From positions 1-5,142 of the forward strand of contig QMSL01000107.1 in NCBI GenBank assembly GCA_003649665.1: a stretch of DNA of 5,142 nt, written 5' to 3'. Made by a program: the position numbers and the translations under genes. Below are positions 1 to 5,142 of this stretch, piece after piece (the first letter of the stretch is position 1; each line of letters opens with the position of its first letter). Source of the stretch: Thermoprotei archaeon (GTDB lineage Archaea; Thermoproteota; Thermoprotei; QMSL01; B3-G16). A model generated the notes under the pieces. The model did not search any database, was not told the origin of the DNA, and worked only from the letters and a program-made list of their open reading frames with translations.

Positions 1-321
1 GGTTCCGAACTCATTTGGTTCCTCAGCTCCCCATGCTAGGTCATACCTTCTAGGCCTTTGTTCTCTAGGCCCTATACCATCCTCCCAATGATAAGCAGAT
101 GCGAAATTACCTCCAGGCCACCTTACTATAGGCGGCCTTATCTCCTTTATGGCCTCCAATACGTCCTTTCTAAAACCTTTTATATTAGGTATTTTCGACT
201 TTTCACCAACCCATATCCCGCCGTAAATGCATCTACCCAGGTGCTCTATGAACTGCCCGTAGATTCTCTTATCAAGAACTCCTATTGAGACTGTAGTATC
301 AACAAATACCTTAGCCTCCAT
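1..321 (-). CDS. abfA: alpha-L-arabinofuranosidase, GH51, N-terminal part (runs off left edge)
   Basis: This enzyme removes terminal non-reducing alpha-L-arabinofuranosyl groups from arabinoxylan, arabinan and their oligosaccharides. Only the first 107 codons are in the window; the family is usually about 500 residues. Seen on the minus strand: IYGQFIEHLGR (residues 20-30), YGGI (33-36), VRWPGGNFASAYHWEDGIGP (66-85) and EQRPRRYDLAW (87-97). These are the hallmark N-terminal blocks of GH51. E26, R67 and N72 match the substrate-contacting E29, R69 and N74 of Geobacillus AbfA. The catalytic acid/base and nucleophile glutamates lie outside the window. There is no signal peptide, so the protein is probably cytoplasmic. 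In-frame ATGs also occur at 336 and 375. The one at 321 is preferred because GGAG (330-333) sits 8 nt before it, the inferred transcription start is near 335, and it gives the usual length ahead of the first motif. The gene is divergent from the xylose-isomerase homologue. Confidence 0.93.
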   Translation of the reverse strand, partial: MEAKVFVDTTVSIGVLDKRIYGQFIEHLGRCIYGGIWVGEKSKIPNIKGFRKDVLEAIKEIRPPIVRWPGGNFASAYHWEDGIGPREQRPRRYDLAWGAEEPNEFGT

Positions 322-329
322 AGTATTTA

Positions 330-371
330 CTCCCATTAGAGAAGTATCATAGTATGGATATATTTCCGTTC
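330..371 (-). promoter_or_regulatory. promoter and ribosome-binding site of the GH51 gene
   Basis: On the minus strand, AAATATAT at 365-358 reads as an archaeal TATA box with a purine-rich BRE-like stretch (AACGG, 370-366) just upstream. A start about 26 nt downstream of the box centre falls near 335, giving a leader of about 14 nt. That leader contains GGAG at 333-330, complementary to the 16S anti-Shine-Dalgarno end and 8 nt before the ATG at 321. Box, start and ribosome-binding site agree in spacing, which supports the ATG at 321 over those at 336 and 375. The assignment rests on motif and spacing only. Confidence 0.55.
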
Positions 372-383
372 CCATAAGGGAAC
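368..383. repeat. perfect 16-bp interrupted palindrome between divergent promoters
   Basis: GTTCCC (368-373), spacer ATAA, GGGAAC (378-383): the six-base arms are exact reverse complements. The element lies between the minus-strand TATA box of the GH51 gene (358-365) and a plus-strand TATA-like box (387-395), so each GGGAAC arm lies a few bases upstream of one TATA box. It could be an operator for a dimeric regulator acting on both promoters. Alternatively, the arms may serve as BRE-like elements of a back-to-back promoter pair. Which role applies cannot be decided from the sequence. Confidence 0.5.
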
Positions 384-386
384 AAG

Positions 387-395
387 ATTAATAAT
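387..395 (+). promoter_or_regulatory. TATA box likely driving the C/D-box sRNA
   Basis: ATTAATAAT is an AT-rich TATA-like box preceded by a purine-rich BRE-like stretch (GGGAACAAG, 378-386). Its centre at about 391 predicts transcription starting near 417, four bases before the C box of the sRNA at 421. That is the expected arrangement for an independently transcribed archaeal guide RNA. The support is positional only. Confidence 0.5.
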
Positions 396-416
396 GCTCT
401 GAAAAGGGATAATATT

Positions 417-473
417 GATTGTGATGAGTTTTCACCAGACTGAAGTATGATGAGCAGCTTTCCCACTGATTCC
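417..473 (+). ncRNA. archaeal C/D-box guide sRNA (2'-O-methylation guide)
   Basis: All four boxes are present and perfect, in canonical order: C box GTGATGA (421-427), D' box CTGA (440-443), C' box ATGATGA (447-453) and D box CTGA (466-469). The two guide regions are each exactly 12 nt (428-439 and 454-465), and the D'-C' spacer is 3 nt, the compact symmetric geometry of archaeal C/D sRNAs that bind L7Ae, Nop5 and fibrillarin. By the box-plus-five rule, the D' guide predicts methylation of G5 in a UCUGGUGAAAAC target, and the D guide of A5 in UGGGAAAGCUGC. I could not assign either to an rRNA or tRNA site from memory. The terminal stem is weak; GATAA (408-412) and TTATC (474-478) could pair if the transcript is longer. 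The outer ends are approximate. Confidence 0.88.
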
Positions 474-512
474 TTATCTACACGCGCATATAATACAACC
501 CGCATCCTTTAG

Positions 513-527
513 CATTGACATATTGTC
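513..527. promoter_or_regulatory. possible operator: imperfect dyad upstream of the xylose-isomerase homologue
   Basis: CATTGACATATTGTC contains GACA-TAT-TGTC, an 11-bp dyad at 517-527. CATTGACA recurs at 567-574, and GACAATAT recurs as 571-578 on the plus strand and 527-520 on the minus strand. One copy lies about 40 bp upstream of the proposed TATA box and the other between TATA box and start. Such a pair would suit a DNA-binding regulator. The motif is short and the assignment is tentative. Confidence 0.3.
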
Positions 528-553
528 CTTTTATTCAGAACTTCGATTAAACG

Positions 554-588
554 CTTAATAGTTATCCATTGACAATATAATCTAGGTG
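554..588 (+). promoter_or_regulatory. promoter and ribosome-binding site of the xylose-isomerase homologue
   Basis: CTTAATA (554-560) after an A-rich BRE-like stretch (GATTAAACG, 545-553) is the best TATA candidate. It predicts a start near 583. AGGTG at 584-588 matches the core of the archaeal Shine-Dalgarno sequence and ends 8 nt before the ATG at 597, so the leader would be very short. A second AT-rich box, GCATATAATAC (485-495), could give an alternative upstream start near 515. Confidence 0.5.
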
Positions 589-596
589 TTGTATAC

Positions 597-1718
597 ATGC
601 GCATAACTAAGGGGAATCTTCAGAAGCTCGAGGAGTATTATAGAGGATACCTTGAAGGAGAAAAGCTTGAGGAATTCTTTAAGGACTTTGATATAAAATT
701 TGCATGTGGACATTGGGCAGCTGGTGACTTTAAGGATAGGTTTGCAACTGAGGGGTATTGGCCTGAGCTCGATAGCAGTATAGAGGCTCAAATGGAACGT
801 GTAGCTAAGGCCGGAATTAAGGGAATAGAGTTTCATGATGTCCTATTCCTAAATGAGAACTTAAAGGTAGTGGAGGATCGTATACAAAAGGTTAAAGAAT
901 TACTCGAGAAATATGAGTTGACGCCGACTACTATGAATGTAAATATGTTTACGGATCCAAGGTGGAAGCTAGGGAGCGTTACTAATCCTAAGAAAGAGGT
1001 ACGTGAAAAAGCCCTTGAAGTACTTTTACAAGCCGCGGAGATCGCAAAGGAGCTTGGTTGTTCGACATTGAGTTTCTGGCCTGGACAGGATGGATGGGAC
1101 TATAATTTTGAGGTGAATTACGGTAGGAGCTTTGAGTGGTTTATAGAGGCATGTCGTGAGGCGGCCAAGCGATGTAAGGAACTAGGCCTTAAGTTCGGTA
1201 TCGAGGCAAAGCTTAAGGAACCAAAGGAAGGCAACATGATAGTACCTACAACACATCTCGCTGGATGGATCGCCTATGTAATAAACAAGGAGCTAGGAGC
1301 TCAAGTAATGGGTGTGACTATAGATTATGGCCATGAACAAATGTATGCAGTAGAGCCAGCGTTTACAGTGTATGCTCTTTACAAGATGGGAGTCCCCATT
1401 ACTAATATTCATATAAATACAGCTAAACTTCATAGTAATGATGAGGATAGAGTCTTCGGTACGGGTGATATCTGGCGCTTCGTAGACTATCTATACGCAA
1501 CAATAGACGTAGGATATGATGGATGGTATTCTGAAGACCAGTTCACATATAGAATGGATCCTGTAAGAGCAATGGCCCTCTCTAAGGAGCTCTTCGGAAA
1601 CTTAATGAAGAAAGCGCTAATCATTTACGCGCATAAGGATGAACTTGAAGATGCACGTGCTAAGGGCGATCAATTCGAGGTAATAAATGTAGTCAAAAAG
1701 TACATCCTTTCATTCTAA
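597..1718 (+). CDS. class I xylose isomerase homologue (TIM-barrel sugar isomerase), altered metal site
   Basis: The 373-residue protein matches class I xylose isomerase (385-390 residues) block by block; that family interconverts aldoses and ketoses using two divalent metals. Recognisable blocks are W40 (core W16 of the Streptomyces enzyme), EFHD with catalytic H80 (H54), NMFTDPRW with F118 (F94), W161 in FWPGQDG (W137), GIEAKLKEP with E203 and K205 (E181, K183), DYGHEQM with D243 and H246 (E217, H220), IHIN with N274 (D245), D282/D284 followed by FGTGD (D255, D257), and D314/R319 (D287, R292). Two site-1 metal ligands therefore differ: E217 becomes D and D245 becomes N. The partner of the catalytic His, D57, aligns with L83. 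The fold and isomerase ancestry are firm, but the substrate is not: xylose, another pentose or hexose, or even epimerisation are possible. The protein is cytoplasmic, divergent from the GH51 gene, and has its own promoter and ribosome-binding site. Confidence 0.85.
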   Translation: MRITKGNLQKLEEYYRGYLEGEKLEEFFKDFDIKFACGHWAAGDFKDRFATEGYWPELDSSIEAQMERVAKAGIKGIEFHDVLFLNENLKVVEDRIQKVKELLEKYELTPTTMNVNMFTDPRWKLGSVTNPKKEVREKALEVLLQAAEIAKELGCSTLSFWPGQDGWDYNFEVNYGRSFEWFIEACREAAKRCKELGLKFGIEAKLKEPKEGNMIVPTTHLAGWIAYVINKELGAQVMGVTIDYGHEQMYAVEPAFTVYALYKMGVPITNIHINTAKLHSNDEDRVFGTGDIWRFVDYLYATIDVGYDGWYSEDQFTYRMDPVRAMALSKELFGNLMKKALIIYAHKDELEDARAKGDQFEVINVVKKYILSF

Positions 1719-1756
1719 AAGGAAGGTGAGGGAGACATTAATTTAATAAAGGAACA

Positions 1757-1767
1757 TTTTATTTTTT
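1757..1767 (+). terminator. oligo-T terminator after the xylose-isomerase homologue
   Basis: TTTTATTTTTT lies 39 bp after the stop codon of the upstream gene. Runs of T on the non-template strand without a required hairpin are the usual intrinsic termination signal in archaea. It implies that the GH3 gene further right is transcribed separately, in keeping with the promoter seen just before it. Confidence 0.6.
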
Positions 1768-1981
1768 AATTAACAATGCTCATATTACAATAAATACTTA
1801 AAAATAAAATACAGGATGTTTCGATAACCCTTTCATTCATGGTGTGGGATACCATATTATAAATCTTAATATTACTTAAGAACAGGTAGTAGTACGGATA
1901 TAAATTTCCTAACATGGCTATGGTAAACGATGTTTATAGATGCACAAGGGGCAGTATGTGGAGTTTGTAATGTGCTGATAA
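1768..1981. other. intergenic region, no gene recognised
   Basis: No convincing coding region is visible on either strand, and no box pair of a second guide RNA. The region is AT-rich and holds two weak inverted repeats: ATGGT (1839-1843) with ACCAT (1851-1855) across 7 nt, and CTTAA (1865-1869) with TTAAG (1876-1880) across 6 nt. A TATA-like GATATAAATT lies at 1898-1907, followed by an 18-codon reading frame (1914-1970) that I do not regard as a gene. The repeats could be regulator sites for the GH3 promoter, but nothing ties them to it beyond position. Confidence 0.5.
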
Positions 1982-1997
1982 CTAAAGTCTTTTATAG
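1982..1997 (+). promoter_or_regulatory. promoter of the GH3 gene
   Basis: TTTTATAG (1990-1997) is a good archaeal TATA box with a BRE-like CTAAAG (1982-1987) before it. It predicts a start near 2020, leaving a leader of 9 nt or less ahead of the ATG at 2029. No Shine-Dalgarno sequence lies upstream, so the mRNA is probably leaderless or nearly so, unlike the two upstream enzyme genes, which both show one. Confidence 0.6.
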
Positions 1998-2028
1998 AAT
2001 ACCTAGTTCTAGTTTAAATCGATAGACT

Positions 2029-4221
2029 ATGGAGATCTATAAGGATCCCTCTCAACCCATAGAGAAAAGGGTCGAAGATCTACTAAAGAGAATGACCTTA
2101 GATGAGAAGATAGGACAAATGTGTCAATATAGCTCATTTAATGAGGAAATAGAAAAACTCATTAGAAAAGGGCTTGTCGGTTCACTTCTTAACGTAACAG
2201 GCGTTGAGGAAGTAAACAGAGTCCAGAAGATAGCCGTAGAAGGTACTCGTTTAGGAATACCCCTTCTCTTTGGCTTAGACGTTCTGCATGGTTACAAAAC
2301 TATATTTCCAATACCCTTAGCATTAGCAAGTACGTGGGATCCAGAAATAGTCAAGAAGGCTGCTAGAATAGCCGCTAAAGAGGCATCAAGTGAGGGCATA
2401 AAGTGGACATTTGCTCCCATGGTAGATATCGCCAGGGATCCTAGGTGGGGCAGAATAGCTGAAGGAGCTGGTGAAGATCCATACTTAGGTTCGGTCATGG
2501 CATGGGCAGCCGTTAAGGGCTTCCAGGGAGATGACTTATCAAATCCAGATTCCATTCTAGCATGCGCTAAACACTATATAGCTTATGGAGGGGCAGAAGG
2601 CGGAAGAGACTACAATACTGTAGATATATCCGAGAGAACCCTTAGGGAGATATATCTACCTCCATTTAAAGCAGCCGTCCTAGCAGGAGTTGGTACTATA
2701 ATGAGTGCTTTTAATGAGATAAACGGTGTACCAGCTACGGCCAATGAATATACCTTACGCAAGATCCTTAAGGAAGAGCTTGGCTTTAAAGGCTTTGTTG
2801 TTAGTGACTGGAATGCTATAGGCGAGCTTATAAACCATGGTATAGCAAAGGACATTTACGACGCTGCAAGAGAGGCCATTAAGGCTGGTGTAGATATGGA
2901 TATGCAAGGGGACGTCTATAGGAGAGCGTTACGGAAGCTAGTCGAGGAAGGAATAATTCCTGAGGAATTAATAGATGAAGCCGTTAAGCGTATACTAACG
3001 ATAAAGTTTAAGCTTGGACTATTCGAAAAACCGTATGCCGATCCTGAAAAAGCTCGTAAAGTCATAAAGTGTAAGGAACACCTAGAATTCGCTCTTGAGG
3101 CAGCTAGGAAAGCTATAGTATTATTAAAGAATGAAGGAATTCTACCTTTAAGAAAAGATCTTAAAACAATAGCCGTAATAGGCCCATTAGCAGATGATAA
3201 AGTATCACCCTTAGGTCCATGGCATTGTCTAGGAGACCCTAATGACGTAGTAACGGTACTAGAGGGCATAGAAAGTAAGGTATCGCCTAAGACTAAGGTA
3301 CTTTATGCAAAGGGGTGTGATATTGAGGGCACATCAAAGGAGGGATTTAAAGAGGCAATAGAGGTAGCCAAACAGAGTGATGTAGCAATACTGGTTGTAG
3401 GAGAAAGATGGGATATGAGTGGAGAAGCCGCTTCAAGAGCTTATCTTGGCTTGCCAGGCGTTCAAGAGGACCTAGTAAAGGCGGTATACAAAACAGGAGT
3501 GCCTATAGTCGTAGTCTTAATGAACGGTAGACCACTATCGATTACATGGATAGCAGAGCATATACCTGCCATTGTAGAGGCTTGGTTCCTTGGCATACAA
3601 GCAGGACGTGCAATAGCAGACGTCCTCTTCGGAGATTATAATCCTGGAGGAAAGCTACCTGTGACATTCCCACGCACAGTAGGTCAAGTACCGATCTATT
3701 ATAACCATAAGAATACCGGTCGTCCTCCAGATCCGAAAGATAGATTTACCTCAAAATATATAGATGAGGATTACAAGCCACTCTTTCCATTTGGACATGG
3801 ACTAAGCTATACTACATTTAGCTATAGCAATATAGAAGTCGAGCCCAAGGAAGTCAAACCAGGCGACGTAGTTTTAATTACATTCACATTAACGAACACG
3901 GGAGATAGGGAAGGAGATGAAGTTGCTCAGCTTTATATAAGGAAGCCAGTAGCTAGCGTAACTAGACCAGTAAAGGAACTTAAGGGATTCATAAGGATAA
4001 CATTAAAACCAGGAGAGAGACGCCGGATAACGTTTAAATTACCTACAGAACAATTAGCGTTCTACAATCGGGAGATGAAATACGTAATAGAAGAAGGCAC
4101 TTACCAAGTGATGATAGGCTCCTCCTCAGAGGATATAAGGCTTACCTCGGAGTTTAGAATAACAAGCACTAAGGAGATAAACCCTAGAATGTTAAAGTTC
4201 ACAGAAGTTGTCGTGAAGTGA
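2029..4221 (+). CDS. glycoside hydrolase family 3 beta-glycosidase, BglX-type (beta-glucosidase / beta-xylosidase)
   Basis: This is a retaining exo-hydrolase that frees single sugars from the non-reducing ends of beta-linked oligosaccharides. The 730 residues show all three BglX-type domains. The first is a TIM barrel (about 10-330) with D84 in FGLDVLHG, DPRWGR (137-142), GEDPY (148-152), K181-H182, EGGRDYNTVD (190-199) and nucleophile D260 in VSDW. The second is an alpha/beta sandwich (about 355-545) with VVGE and SGEAASR (464-470), where E466 is a candidate acid/base, then DVLFGDYNPGGKLP (531-544). The third is a C-terminal fibronectin-III-like domain (about 600-710) with TNTGDREGDEVAQLYI. 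Blocks closely resemble E. coli BglX (765 residues), but the signal peptide and an insert in the second domain are absent, so the enzyme is probably cytoplasmic. The sequence cannot separate glucosidase from xylosidase activity; the neighbouring GH51 and isomerase genes favour pentosan oligomers. No oligo-T terminator follows. Confidence 0.95.
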   Translation: MEIYKDPSQPIEKRVEDLLKRMTLDEKIGQMCQYSSFNEEIEKLIRKGLVGSLLNVTGVEEVNRVQKIAVEGTRLGIPLLFGLDVLHGYKTIFPIPLALASTWDPEIVKKAARIAAKEASSEGIKWTFAPMVDIARDPRWGRIAEGAGEDPYLGSVMAWAAVKGFQGDDLSNPDSILACAKHYIAYGGAEGGRDYNTVDISERTLREIYLPPFKAAVLAGVGTIMSAFNEINGVPATANEYTLRKILKEELGFKGFVVSDWNAIGELINHGIAKDIYDAAREAIKAGVDMDMQGDVYRRALRKLVEEGIIPEELIDEAVKRILTIKFKLGLFEKPYADPEKARKVIKCKEHLEFALEAARKAIVLLKNEGILPLRKDLKTIAVIGPLADDKVSPLGPWHCLGDPNDVVTVLEGIESKVSPKTKVLYAKGCDIEGTSKEGFKEAIEVAKQSDVAILVVGERWDMSGEAASRAYLGLPGVQEDLVKAVYKTGVPIVVVLMNGRPLSITWIAEHIPAIVEAWFLGIQAGRAIADVLFGDYNPGGKLPVTFPRTVGQVPIYYNHKNTGRPPDPKDRFTSKYIDEDYKPLFPFGHGLSYTTFSYSNIEVEPKEVKPGDVVLITFTLTNTGDREGDEVAQLYIRKPVASVTRPVKELKGFIRITLKPGERRRITFKLPTEQLAFYNREMKYVIEEGTYQVMIGSSSEDIRLTSEFRITSTKEINPRMLKFTEVVVK

Positions 4222-4317
4222 ATTATACCATTTACATGTTTATCTACATAAAATACTTGCAATTCTTAAATTATCATAACAAAGAACTTATGTCATTAAA
4301 ACACAAGCTAATTTAGG

Positions 4318-4590
4318 GTGATATACATAAAGTGGGCTACACGTACCTTCCCACATATTGATAGAACAGCTTCTGCATGACTTATTAAGAAGTTCATAGA
4401 TCCTGAGATGGGAGCTACAATAGAGAGATGCTTTATTAAGGATCCTATCTCTATTAAGGCCATTAAAGCTATATTTAATAAGAGAGGGTGTGTAATGAAT
4501 GTTTATCGCCTAAGGTCATGTTTTCTCGTAGCCTTTGTCATAAGAGCAATAGAAGGCATTACCTTCACTTCTACAAGCATAGAGGAGTAA
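4318..4590 (+). pseudogene. decayed ChrB-type (chromate-resistance protein ChrB C-terminal domain) gene
   Basis: Reading from GTG at 4318 gives IKWATRTFPHIDRTASA, a TGA stop (4378-4380), then LIKKFIDPE. This is the signature start of ChrB_C-domain proteins, roughly K-W-V/A-T-R...P-x-I-D-R-x-A-x-x-W-L-I-x-x-F-I-D, with the TGA sitting exactly at the conserved Trp. Downstream, in the same frame, ERC (4423-4431), IKDPISIKAIKAI (4435-4473) and IRAIEGITFTS near the end recall later family blocks, but only about 90 codons remain against a usual 130-150. At least one internal segment, just after FIDPE, appears deleted. The downstream ATG at 4408 opens a 60-codon frame with no credible function of its own. 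The family is linked to chromate resistance in bacteria, but many archaeal members are uncharacterised. The stop could be a sequencing error; the missing middle argues for real decay. Confidence 0.7.
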
Positions 4591-4637
4591 ACATGATTTA
4601 TATTTTGATAAGAGAAAATTGAAGTTCCGCTAATACT

Positions 4638-5142
4638 TCATGGATATCTAAATATACTAATTAAAACGAATGAAAGCAACATGCATATGCCTATATATGT
4701 GGTAATGATTAAGACTATATCCTTATTGCTTTTAGGATAATCTTTGATTATATATTTTAATGGAAATGAGATAGCTACTGATAATGGCTTAGGTAAGGGC
4801 ATGAGAAATGGCGTCCTCTTACAATACTCGGAGTAAAGCTCACCATATTTAGCTCTTAGTTCGTTTTCCTCATGAAGAGCAACTCCGATTATTATTGCAG
4901 ATGAGATTAACCATGGAAGCGTAGGGGGTATTGCAAATGCTCCTCTAACATATGGCTTAAACGCAGTTAAAAGTAGGAGTCCGTAGCTCCACATGAGGAA
5001 ACCTAGATATTGTGGATGCCTACTATATCTATATATCCAGAAATCAATTATTTTAACCCCCTTAAAACGTCCATATAGCCATGTAGCTACACCTAAGGAG
5101 AAAATGAAAATACCAAATCCCATTATGAATAAGGCTAGGGAC
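4638..5142 (-). CDS. ICMT/PEMT-like integral membrane methyltransferase, N-terminus beyond right edge
   Basis: The family (isoprenylcysteine carboxyl methyltransferase and phospholipid N-methyltransferase relatives) transfers methyl groups from SAM to lipid or lipid-linked substrates in the membrane. Counting from the first in-window Met at 5123, there is a hydrophobic segment (2-18), the hallmark RYSRHPQYLGFLMW (32-45), hydrophobic segments at 41-55 and 66-83, then HEENELRAKYGELYSEYCKRTP (84-105). That last block is the E-E...L...Y-G..Y..Y...P motif that helps bind SAM. A further hydrophobic segment at 135-158 ends the protein. The frame stays open and hydrophobic from 5123 to the window end, and no ribosome-binding site precedes 5123, so the true start is probably outside. 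The gene converges on the ChrB relic with a 47-bp gap. Its substrate is unknown; archaeal members are mostly uncharacterised. Confidence 0.8.
   Translation of the reverse strand, partial: SLALFIMGFGIFIFSLGVATWLYGRFKGVKIIDFWIYRYSRHPQYLGFLMWSYGLLLLTAFKPYVRGAFAIPPTLPWLISSAIIIGVALHEENELRAKYGELYSEYCKRTPFLMPLPKPLSVAISFPLKYIIKDYPKSNKDIVLIITTYIGICMLLSFVLISIFRYP

Noticed and set aside
58..288. Plus-strand 76-codon open frame at the left end
   Set aside because: It lies wholly antisense to the GH51 coding frame, which carries unmistakable family motifs; it is a shadow frame.
1839..1880. Short inverted repeats in the 1768-1981 spacer as operators or a structured RNA
   Set aside because: Arms of only 5 bp in AT-rich sequence, about 110-150 bp from the nearest promoter; listed as spacer content only.
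1914..1970. 18-codon frame after a TATA-like sequence in the gap before the GH3 gene
   Set aside because: Too short, no ribosome-binding site, no recognisable motif; expected by chance in AT-rich spacer.
2292..3269. Three minus-strand open frames of 81-117 codons inside the GH3 gene, and one at 582-836 overlapping the isomerase gene
   Set aside because: Their translations are low-complexity mirror images of strongly conserved plus-strand enzymes, with no start signals or recognisable domains.
4232..4244. ACATGT-containing sequence resembling the Sulfolobus arabinose box (AACATGTT)
   Set aside because: Only the ACATGTT part matches, and it lies after the GH3 stop codon rather than in any promoter.
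4408..4590. 60-codon plus-strand frame as an independent small gene
   Set aside because: The same frame continues upstream through a TGA into a clear ChrB_C signature, so it is better read as the downstream part of a pseudogene.
1..5142. CRISPR array, insertion sequence, tRNA or rRNA
   Set aside because: No regularly spaced repeats, no transposase frame with flanking inverted repeats, and no cloverleaf or conserved rRNA stretch was seen on either strand.

Overview
The window looks like chromosomal DNA of a thermophilic archaeon, most likely Thermoproteota (Crenarchaeota). Three things point there. The promoters look archaeal (BRE/TATA boxes about 25 nt before the inferred starts, short or absent leaders). 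The coding regions are rich in AGG/AGA arginine and ATA isoleucine codons. A textbook archaeal C/D-box guide RNA is also present. The genus cannot be fixed from the sequence alone.

Layout. Positions 1-321 (minus) hold the N-terminal third or less of a GH51 alpha-L-arabinofuranosidase that runs off the left edge. Positions 322-596 are a dense divergent regulatory region. It contains the arabinofuranosidase promoter, a perfect 16-bp interrupted palindrome, a second promoter pointing right, a C/D-box sRNA at about 417-473, and the promoter and ribosome-binding site of the next gene. Positions 597-1718 (plus) encode a class I xylose-isomerase homologue with altered metal ligands, followed by an oligo-T terminator. 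A gap of about 310 bp carries the GH3 promoter at its right end. Positions 2029-4221 (plus) encode a BglX-type GH3 beta-glycosidase without a signal peptide. Positions 4318-4590 (plus) are a decayed ChrB-family gene with an in-frame TGA where a conserved Trp should be. Positions 4638-5142 (minus) encode an ICMT/PEMT-like membrane methyltransferase whose N-terminus lies beyond the right edge.

How it fits together. The three enzymes form a cytoplasmic module for plant pentosan or mixed oligosaccharides. GH51 would release L-arabinose, GH3 would release xylose or glucose from non-reducing ends, and the xylose-isomerase homologue would act on a freed sugar. Neither enzyme whose N-terminus is visible has a signal peptide, so substrates would have to be imported. 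Each gene appears to have its own promoter, so this is a cluster rather than an operon. The right-hand 900 bp (ChrB relic and methyltransferase) looks unrelated to sugar use.
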